Of a stretch of 20,094 bases of DNA, positions 14,638 to 20,094 are shown one piece after another; position 1 is the first letter of the stretch; each line of letters begins with the position of its first letter. The position numbers and the translations under genes were made by a program. The stretch spans positions 1 to 20,094 of the forward strand of contig DAOTVC010000151.1 in the NCBI GenBank assembly GCA_034437215.1, given 5' to 3'. A model generated the notes under the pieces. That model had not been told where the DNA came from. It made no database searches and worked only from the letters and a program-made list of their open reading frames with translations. Origin of the DNA: DAOTVC01 sp034437215 (GTDB lineage: Bacteria; Chloroflexota; Anaerolineae; B4-G1; SLSP01).

Positions 14638-15567
14638 TCAGAAAGCCCCATCCCTGCAGAGATAGGCGATCTCCTCCGCCGTACCCCGTGCCTGATGGCG
14701 CAAGAGCCCCAGCGGCGTGCTGTTGCGGAGGGCCACCGTGAGGATGGTGTCCCCATCCACGCTGATCGCGTAGAGGGAGTAGTCTCCGCCGGAGATGTTG
14801 AACTCGAAGTGGGTCTGGGCGCGGTCCAGGATGTGAGCAACCCGCAGGGAGCGGCGCCAGCTACCCGTCACCGTCTCCGCCAAGACCTCGATCAGCTCTC
14901 CCTGCATCTGTGCCGCGGAGGCGGCAACGGACTCCCCCACCGTAAGGAGGACGGCGTCCGCGCCGCTCTCGCGGGCGAGCACCCGGAGAGCGCGCTCGAT
15001 TCCCCCTCGATGACGAGCCACGAGGTCCGCGGAGATGGTGCTCTGCACAGCATAAATATCTTCTAGGGGCGAAGAGACCTCAACGGGTGGCGGCACCCTC
15101 TCTGTCACCGGCTCGACTAGCACGCTAGAGGGCCCGTCCTCTTCGTAGACCTCCTCGATCCTAGCAACCTCCTCAACCCTAGCAACCTCCTGCTCCTCAC
15201 CCTCGAGAGGCCTCTGCAGGGCTTGATCGATACGGTCAGGCAGCTCCGGCAGGAAAAAGGGCTTGGGCAGTACGCCCTGATAGGTGATCAGCTGCCCCAC
15301 CTCGGGAGCCAGATCCTCACCGATGAGCGGGATGAAGACGAGACGCAACTGCGGCCGCACCTCCCTCAACCCCTGAGCCAGGGCCACAGCCCCCGGCCCA
15401 TTCAGCCCCATGTCGATGAGCGCCAAATCGACGCTGCGGCTCTGAGCAACGCCCAGGGCCTCGTCGTAGCTCAAGACCGAGACTACCTGATGGTCTTGCC
15501 GGCGGAGTTCCTCGGTGAGTAGGGTTGCAAAGGCTTCATTCGGATCCACAACCAGGATGTCTGCCAT
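14638..15567 (-). CDS. Response-regulator receiver domain fused to a Roadblock/LC7-like domain
   Basis: This 309-residue cytosolic protein has two domains. Residues 1-118 are a receiver (REC) domain with acidic D8, phosphoacceptor D52 (LALIDMGL) and K102 (LPKPF). A Glu/Val-rich linker (about 122-170) follows. Residues about 180-309 look like a Roadblock/LC7 (MglB-type) domain: long helix LVARHRGGIERALRVLARE, strand GADAVLLTVG, helix and GDYSLYAISVDGDTILTVAL. Roadblock proteins regulate small Ras-like GTPases such as MglA, but none is in the window. The REC active site is incomplete: the usual second acidic residue is P9 and the switch Thr is missing. The ATG at 15567 has GAGGGAG upstream. The assignment of the C-terminal domain is by pattern, not search. 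Confidence 0.72.
   Translation of the reverse strand: MADILVVDPNEAFATLLTEELRRQDHQVVSVLSYDEALGVAQSRSVDLALIDMGLNGPGAVALAQGLREVRPQLRLVFIPLIGEDLAPEVGQLITYQGVLPKPFFLPELPDRIDQALQRPLEGEEQEVARVEEVARIEEVYEEDGPSSVLVEPVTERVPPPVEVSSPLEDIYAVQSTISADLVARHRGGIERALRVLARESGADAVLLTVGESVAASAAQMQGELIEVLAETVTGSWRRSLRVAHILDRAQTHFEFNISGGDYSLYAISVDGDTILTVALRNSTPLGLLRHQARGTAEEIAYLCRDGAF
15157..15192 (-). repeat. 18-bp tandem duplication in the REC-Roadblock linker
   Basis: Two near-identical 18-base units (15157-15174 and 15175-15192) share CCTAGCAACCTCCT and encode the repeated EEVAR(V/I) six-residue unit of the linker. It is an in-frame local duplication that lengthens an acidic helix-like stretch. Confidence 0.7.
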
Positions 15568-15705
15568 GATCTCCCTCAGAATCTAAGAAATGGTAAGAAG
15601 AATTCCAACAATACCCAATTTTAGCGGATGCTCAGAAATTAGCAAATCCTCATCTTGATATGCATTCGTAAGGAAACCGGTCGCGACGCGCCCGGCAACT
15701 TGGGG

Positions 15706-15711
15706 TAAAAT
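15706..15711 (+). promoter_or_regulatory. Possible -10 box close to the glycoside-hydrolase start
   Basis: TAAAAT ends nine bases before the ATG at 15721, so transcription would start within a few bases of the codon. No good -35 is seen. AGGGG lies between box and ATG and could instead be a ribosome site if transcription starts further upstream. Either reading is possible. Confidence 0.4.
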
Positions 15712-15720
15712 AGGGGCACC

Positions 15721-17796
15721 ATGAGAGACACGAGATCAGAGAGAAGACGATCCGCACTATATCTTTTCGCCTTCCTGCCATCCCTCCTACTGCTGGGCGC
15801 CGGAGTCCTTCCCCAGGAGATAGTTCCGCTGCCGCCGGTGGCGGAGGCCAACGGCAGATTGGGCACCTGCTACGCTTTCTACGACGATCAGCGCAGCGAA
15901 CAGGCGCACGCCGCGGGCTCCCGCTGGGATCGCTTCGATTTCCGCTGGAACGCCATCGATCTCTACGGCTACGGCGGGCACGACGCCATCGTCGCGCGCT
16001 ACGCCGCCTCGGAGACCCCCCTGGAGATCATCGGGATTCTCGGTGCAGTCCCCGAGCGCTTCGCCGATTGCACCGCCGTGATGCAGGCGCCGCGGGAGCG
16101 CGGCAACCTTCCCCTGAGCACCCCCACGTTCCTCACGGCGGGCGCGGACGATCCCGGTTGGTTCGCCTGCCCGCCCGCCAACCTCGACCTCCCCTGGAAC
16201 CACCCCGAGAACCACTGGGCGCAGTTCGTGCACGAGACGGTGACACGCTACGCGGGCCAGGTCGACACCTGGGAGATCTGGAACGAGCCGGACCTCGCTT
16301 ACTTCTGGCAGGGGACGCCGGAGCAGTACGCCCACCTTCTACAGGTCAGCTACCGGGCGGTGAAGGACGCCAACCCCGACGCCACCGTCCTCTTCGGCGG
16401 GTTGGCCTACTGGGGCAACCCGAGCTTCTACCTCGACGTCCTCGACGCCCTCGCCGCCGATCCCGAGAGCGCGGCCCACAACGGCTACTTCGACGTCATG
16501 TCCCTGCACCTCTACGCCGACGTGCGCCTGATCTACGACATCTCCCGCGACGTCCAGAACGAGGTGACGGCCCGCGTCGGCCCCCACCCCCTCTGGCTGA
16601 CCGAGGCCGGCGTGCGGATCTGGGACGAGGACGAGCGCCCCCCCGACTGGCCGGGTGAGTGGCCGCCCTACTACTCGGCGACGGGCGAGGAAGCCGCCGC
16701 TTACGTGATCGAGGCCTACGCCAGCGCTCGTGCCGCGGGTGTAGAACGCTTCCTCGTCTTTCGCCTCCACGATGACGGGGGAGGCATGCCGGGCGAGCGC
16801 TACGGGCTGACACGCGACGACTACAGCCTGCGCCCCGCCTACCTGGCCTACCAGGTGGCAGCCGGCTACCTGCGGGGCGAGAACCAGGTGACCGGCCCCT
16901 TCGGCTCCAGCGTCAAGCGGATCACCTTCTGGGGCACACCCCACGGGCGCATCGACGTCCTCTGGAACCAGACTCCCGATCCCCTGACCTACCGGCACCC
17001 CGCCCTGCTGCCTACGGCGACCCTCGTCGACCGGGAGGGAGCCCGGCGCACCCTCACCGCCGGCGACGGCACCTTCACCCTCGACCTGCCACCGGCTACG
17101 AGCAACAACCATCCCGAGGGGCGCTACCTCATCGGCGGTCCGCCCCTGCTCCTCGTTCAGGCGGACACCCAGGCCCCGGCCTCAGCCCTCGATCCCCTGC
17201 CCCCCTTCACGGCGGCCCAGGAGCTGACGGTGACGTGGACGGCCTCGGATAGTGAGTCCGGGGTCTGGTACGAGGAGCTCCAGCGGGCCCCCTCCCCGAC
17301 CGGTCCGTGGACCACCGTCGCCGGTTGGGAGGAGACCACCGGCGTGACCGCGACCCGGGTCAGCCTGCTGGGCAGCGGCGACTGGTACTTCCGGGGTCGG
17401 GCCCGCGACCGCGTGGGGAACTGGGAGCCCTGGCCTGAGGGCGCCGAGATCTCCACCACGGCGCGACTCACGCGCACCGTGGCCCTCTCCACGTCCGTCT
17501 TCTCCGACCTCAACGGCGACGGTCTGCGCGCCCCCGGAGAGCCCTTGCTGCCCGGGACGACTATCCGCTGGAAGGACGCCGAAGGGATGGTGGTGACGGA
17601 GAGCGTCGGCAGCGCCTGGACACTCACCCGCACAGTAGATGCCGGGAACTACACCCTGAGCTACCGGCACCCGGATCACCTCTTCAGCCGCCACCCCTTC
17701 ACCGTGACCCTCGGCGAGGGGATCCAGAGCATCACCCGGAGTCAGGGGTTGCGACCTGTCGTTGCCCGGATCTATCTGCCCATCACGTTACGATGA
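15721..17796 (+). CDS. Secreted clan-A glycoside-hydrolase-like protein
   Basis: This 691-residue protein begins with a basic and hydrophobic signal peptide (about 1-31). A (beta/alpha)8 barrel (about 45-390) follows, with a candidate acid/base E189 in WEIWNEPD and nucleophile E295 in LWLTEAG. That two-Glu pattern is typical of clan GH-A families such as GH39 and GH5; which family cannot be settled by eye. After a small beta domain comes an Ig/Fn3-like segment (about 500-580, TVTWTASDSESGVWYEE) and an SdrD-B-like segment with a calcium-type DLNGDGLRAPGE loop near 599. The extreme C-terminus, ARIYLPITLR, may be a sorting motif. Its TGA overlaps the ATG of the TPR gene. It probably acts on an extracellular polysaccharide. 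Confidence 0.78.
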   Translation: MRDTRSERRRSALYLFAFLPSLLLLGAGVLPQEIVPLPPVAEANGRLGTCYAFYDDQRSEQAHAAGSRWDRFDFRWNAIDLYGYGGHDAIVARYAASETPLEIIGILGAVPERFADCTAVMQAPRERGNLPLSTPTFLTAGADDPGWFACPPANLDLPWNHPENHWAQFVHETVTRYAGQVDTWEIWNEPDLAYFWQGTPEQYAHLLQVSYRAVKDANPDATVLFGGLAYWGNPSFYLDVLDALAADPESAAHNGYFDVMSLHLYADVRLIYDISRDVQNEVTARVGPHPLWLTEAGVRIWDEDERPPDWPGEWPPYYSATGEEAAAYVIEAYASARAAGVERFLVFRLHDDGGGMPGERYGLTRDDYSLRPAYLAYQVAAGYLRGENQVTGPFGSSVKRITFWGTPHGRIDVLWNQTPDPLTYRHPALLPTATLVDREGARRTLTAGDGTFTLDLPPATSNNHPEGRYLIGGPPLLLVQADTQAPASALDPLPPFTAAQELTVTWTASDSESGVWYEELQRAPSPTGPWTTVAGWEETTGVTATRVSLLGSGDWYFRGRARDRVGNWEPWPEGAEISTTARLTRTVALSTSVFSDLNGDGLRAPGEPLLPGTTIRWKDAEGMVVTESVGSAWTLTRTVDAGNYTLSYRHPDHLFSRHPFTVTLGEGIQSITRSQGLRPVVARIYLPITLR

Positions 17797-19109
17797 AAAA
17801 ACAGGGATGGCTCGCTCTACGGGTGGCCCTCCTGGCACTCCTGCTCCTCGTCCTGCTCGCGCCCTTGAGGCGCAGCGCGGGGCTCGAGGCCCTGCGAGAG
17901 GGCGAGGCGCGCCTCGCTGCGGGAGAGTTCACCGCCGCCGAGCAGGCGCTGCAGGAGGCGGCGCGCCTGCTGCCCCGCTCCCCTGCACCCGCGCTGCGCC
18001 TGACCCACCTGTACCAGGCGTGGGGGCGCCCCGAGGCGGGGCTGATCGCCCTCGAGGAGGCGGTGCGCCGCGGGACCGCGGGGGAGGAGGTCGTCTCCCT
18101 GCGCCTCGACCTGCTGGCAGAGAGCGGGGCCTGGGATAGGCTCCGGGAGGCTGCCGCGGCCCGCCTGGCGGAGGAGCCCCGGGAGCGGCAGGCGCTGGAG
18201 CTCCTGACCCGAGCCCTCCTGCACCAGCACGCCTGCGCGGCAGCCGAGGCCCGCGCTGCCACCTGGTACGCGGTCGCCCCCGGGGAGAGCGCAGCCCAGA
18301 GGATCTGGGGAGCCCTCGTGCTCAACAGCGAAGTCATCTGCCGAGCCGGTGGTGCTCCCTGCACCGCCCTGCAGCAGTGTCCGGCGGGGGAGAGCTGCGC
18401 TCTCCCCCTGGGACAGGCCCTTCTCGCCGAAGGCGAGTGGGCGCTGGCAGCCTGCGTGCTCGAGCAGGCCGTGGAGGCCACACCCGGCTCCGCCTCCGCC
18501 CACGCCTGGCTGGGGGCCGCGCTGGAACGCCTGGGTGAGCTGGGAGCGGCGCGCTCGCACCTCGAGCAGGCGGTCGAACTTGCTCCCGAGGAGCCCCTCG
18601 GCCGGCTGCTGCTCGGTCAACACCTCCTCCAGCGCGGTGAGGTGGAGAAGGCCCGAGAGGCCCTCTTCGCAGCCCACCGGCTCGACCCCCAGAACCCGGC
18701 CCCGGTCCTGGCGATGGCGGGCGTCTTCGCTGCCCAGGGCTCGTACAGCGAAGCGGACGTCTGGGCGGAGGCGGCGCTGGAACGGGCGGCAGATGATCCG
18801 GAGATGTGGAAGGCCGTGGCGCGCTTCTACCTGCAGCGCAACCTGAGCCGCGGGGGAAGGGTCCAGGAGATCACCGCAGGAGCGGTCGAGCGGGCGCCGG
18901 AGGACGCAGAGGCGTGGCTGCTCCTGGGTTGGGCGCGGCTGCTGGAGGGTGATGGCGCCGGCGCCCTCCAGGCCCTGGACGAGGCGCTGTCACGCTCCCC
19001 CGCACTGGCCCAGGCTCACTACTTGCGGGCGCAGGCCCTCCACAACCTGGGACGGTCAGAGGAGGCGCAGCAGGCCTTCCTGCGTGCGGCGGATCTGGGT
19101 CACCGATAG
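17793..19109 (+). CDS. TPR-repeat protein with N-terminal membrane segment
   Basis: This 438-residue protein starts with a basic stretch and one hydrophobic segment (about 8-24), a signal or anchor. The rest is almost entirely alpha-helical tetratricopeptide repeats, roughly 30-140 and 205-438, with repeated pairs such as ALxxxGxxxxAxxxLxxAVxxxP. The stretch at 180-203 holds four Cys (ICRAGGAPC and QQCPAGESC), perhaps disulphides if the protein is exported. TPR arrays bind partner proteins, and no enzyme domain is seen. ATG 17793 overlaps the upstream stop (ATGA), so the two proteins are coupled and may act together. The tail meets the convergent CDP-alcohol transferase gene across a 21-base gap. 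Confidence 0.82.
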   Translation: MKKQGWLALRVALLALLLLVLLAPLRRSAGLEALREGEARLAAGEFTAAEQALQEAARLLPRSPAPALRLTHLYQAWGRPEAGLIALEEAVRRGTAGEEVVSLRLDLLAESGAWDRLREAAAARLAEEPRERQALELLTRALLHQHACAAAEARAATWYAVAPGESAAQRIWGALVLNSEVICRAGGAPCTALQQCPAGESCALPLGQALLAEGEWALAACVLEQAVEATPGSASAHAWLGAALERLGELGAARSHLEQAVELAPEEPLGRLLLGQHLLQRGEVEKAREALFAAHRLDPQNPAPVLAMAGVFAAQGSYSEADVWAEAALERAADDPEMWKAVARFYLQRNLSRGGRVQEITAGAVERAPEDAEAWLLLGWARLLEGDGAGALQALDEALSRSPALAQAHYLRAQALHNLGRSEEAQQAFLRAADLGHR

Positions 19110-19130
19110 GCGCTCCATCAACCAGCGACC

Positions 19131-19748
19131 TCAGGGGTTCTCGCGTGCCTCCCGGTAGACGTAGAGGATGCGCTGCATCACGGTGATCCACGAGCCGATA
19201 GCGAGCACGATCAGCGTGGGGAGAACGAAGCCCGTCAGCAGCCCCACCCCCAGCACGAGGATACGCTCCACCCGCGTGAGAATGCCCGTCTTGCACTCAT
19301 AACCCACCCCTTCGGCGCGGGCCCGCGTGTAGCTGACCATGATGAAGCCCACCAGGGAGACAAAGACCAGATAGATCTCCAGACGCGCGTCCCCCTGGGC
19401 CAGCAGGTAGACGAGCAACCCAAAGAGCAGGAAAGCATCGGAGATGCGATCCAGCGAGGAGTCCAGAAAGGCCCCGAAACGGCTCTTACGCCCCGTCAGA
19501 CGCGCCAGCGTCCCATCGAGAGCGTCCACGGAAGAGGTCAGGAGCAAGAGCCCTCCACCCAGGCGGATATAGCCGCTCGCCAGCACCGCAGCAGACAGCC
19601 CGCTGAAGAGCACGCCTACGAGAGTGATGGTGTTCGGGTGAAGGCCCAGCCCGGCCAGAAAGCGAGCCAGGGGCTCCGTAACCACCTGGGCCTTCGCCCG
19701 CAACCAGTCGGTGAAGGTCGCATAGTGCTCGGTCTGCGTATCGTTCAT
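19131..19748 (-). CDS. CDP-alcohol phosphatidyltransferase family protein
   Basis: This 205-residue membrane enzyme transfers a phosphatidyl group from CDP-diacylglycerol to an alcohol, making a phospholipid headgroup. The full CDP-AP signature is present: D75, D78, G79, A82, R83, G92, D96 and D100 (DALDGTLAR, then GAFLDSSLD). About five to six hydrophobic segments surround it. Whether the acceptor is glycerol phosphate, inositol phosphate or another alcohol cannot be told. The ATG at 19748 has GGGAGG six bases upstream; a longer frame to 19778 is not supported. It has its own promoter and a leader of about 80 bases, and is divergent from mutL. Confidence 0.9.
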   Translation of the reverse strand: MNDTQTEHYATFTDWLRAKAQVVTEPLARFLAGLGLHPNTITLVGVLFSGLSAAVLASGYIRLGGGLLLLTSSVDALDGTLARLTGRKSRFGAFLDSSLDRISDAFLLFGLLVYLLAQGDARLEIYLVFVSLVGFIMVSYTRARAEGVGYECKTGILTRVERILVLGVGLLTGFVLPTLIVLAIGSWITVMQRILYVYREARENP

Positions 19749-19819
19749 CACCAGCCTCCCTCTTTCGAATACACGCAAGGAGTCCCCTGCGCGCGTAGCT
19801 TAAGGTGAACCTGCCGCGA

Positions 19820-19833
19820 CTCGGTGTACCGAG
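19820..19833. promoter_or_regulatory. Palindrome at the CDP-alcohol transferase transcription start
   Basis: CTCGGT (19820-19825) and ACCGAG (19828-19833) form a perfect 6-bp inverted repeat around two central bases. It covers about +1 to +12 of the promoter at 19838-19866, a usual place for a repressor operator. No regulator gene is nearby. Confidence 0.45.
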
Positions 19834-19837
19834 AAAC

Positions 19838-19866
19838 ATCTTATCCTGCACGGTTGGAGTTGTCAA
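19838..19866 (-). promoter_or_regulatory. Promoter of the CDP-alcohol transferase gene
   Basis: On the minus strand a perfect TTGACA (19861-19866), a 17-base spacer and TAAGAT (19838-19843) form a sigma70-like promoter. Transcription would begin near 19831, inside the palindrome noted at 19820-19833. Confidence 0.7.
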
Positions 19867-19889
19867 CACCCAAAGGCCCATCTCTGCCT

Positions 19890-19898
19890 TGCTATTTT
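19890..19898 (+). promoter_or_regulatory. Possible extended -10 promoter of mutL
   Basis: TGC followed by TATTTT (19893-19898) fits an extended -10 element, with a start about 28 bases before the mutL ATG. No clear -35 is seen at the right spacing. Confidence 0.35.
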
Positions 19899-19932
19899 AG
19901 GGCCTTCGAGTAAACTTTTGGTAGGAGACCCC

Positions 19933-20094
19933 ATGACCATCCGATTACTATCAGAGGAAGTTGCCTCACGTATCGCCGCGGGGGAAGTTGTCGAACGCCC
20001 CTCCTCGGTGGTGAAGGAGCTCGTCGAGAACAGCCTCGACGCGGGCGCCGAGCGCATCGAGGTGGAGACCCGGGATGGGGGCAAGGCTCTCATC
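19933..20094 (+). CDS. mutL: DNA mismatch repair protein MutL (N-terminal fragment, cut by window edge)
   Basis: The first 54 codons of MutL are present and the frame stays open to the edge. The N-terminal GHKL ATPase motif is unmistakable: IAAGEVVERPSSVVKELVEN followed by SLDAGA, where the Glu and Asn of ELVEN bind Mg-ATP. MutL couples MutS mismatch recognition to strand cutting. The ATG at 19933 has TAGGAG about six bases upstream. It is divergent from the CDP-alcohol transferase gene, with 184 bases between the two starts. Because the fragment is short, nothing can be said of the C-terminal endonuclease part. Confidence 0.95.
   Translation, partial: MTIRLLSEEVASRIAAGEVVERPSSVVKELVENSLDAGAERIEVETRDGGKALI

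Noticed and set aside
16339..17112. A 257-codon frame antisense to the glycosidase-like gene.
   Set aside because: It is a GC-driven antisense shadow; the sense strand has a signal peptide and catalytic motifs.

Overview
The window is a GC-rich, densely packed bacterial chromosome segment. It holds 18 complete protein genes, two small membrane-protein genes and the 5' end of mutL. I saw no rRNA, tRNA, insertion sequence, integrase or CRISPR array, and no gene-free stretch longer than about 300 bases (the longest gaps are about 240 bases, at 7260-7499 and 12480-12717). The gene content suggests an environmental Chloroflexota bacterium, perhaps of the Anaerolineae type. This is inference from the rpsU-yqeY-(7TM-HD)-ybeY-dgkA order, the GT39-type membrane glycosyltransferase, the REC-Roadblock fusion and a secreted protein ending in YLPITLR. 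No marker gene proves it.

Layout, left to right: (1) 1-1018, an EamA-type transporter on the minus strand with a hairpin behind it. (2) 1152-1667, a lone plus-strand anchored hypothetical protein that overlaps tail-to-tail with the next operon. (3) 5464-1621, a compact minus-strand operon: winged-helix AAA+ ATPase, glycerophosphodiester phosphodiesterase, MFS transporter, YfcE-like phosphoesterase. (4) 7259-5625, gluconokinase then an M24 Xaa-Pro peptidase. (5) 7338-7499, a heptamer-based hairpin and the control region of a plus-strand metallo-beta-lactamase-fold hydrolase (7500-8132), which ends at a strong hairpin shared with the convergent genes. (6) 12599-8258, a minus-strand housekeeping block: rpsU-yqeY, terminator, 7TM-HD phosphodiesterase-ybeY-dgkA, then two tiny coupled membrane proteins with their own promoter. 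(7) 15567-12718, a REC-Roadblock protein followed by a large GT39-family membrane glycosyltransferase. (8) 15721-19109, a secreted clan-A glycoside-hydrolase-like protein translationally coupled to a TPR protein. (9) 19748-19131, a CDP-alcohol phosphatidyltransferase, divergent from mutL, which runs off the right edge.

Working together: the housekeeping block joins ribosome function (bS21, YbeY), probable cyclic-di-AMP turnover (7TM-HD) and lipid recycling (DgkA). Phospholipid synthesis and turnover also appear in the CDP-alcohol transferase and GDPD genes. The GT39 enzyme and the secreted glycosidase-like protein point to work on surface or extracellular glycans, but no direct link between those two genes can be shown.

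Transcription signals are unusually readable. Several sigma70-like promoters can be placed, and in two or three cases the -10 box sits only 4-9 bases before the ATG with no Shine-Dalgarno, implying leaderless mRNAs. I found no clear new defence or mobile system. The most unusual items are the AAA+ ATPase operon, the REC-Roadblock fusion, the small membrane pair and the secreted protein's C-terminal motif.
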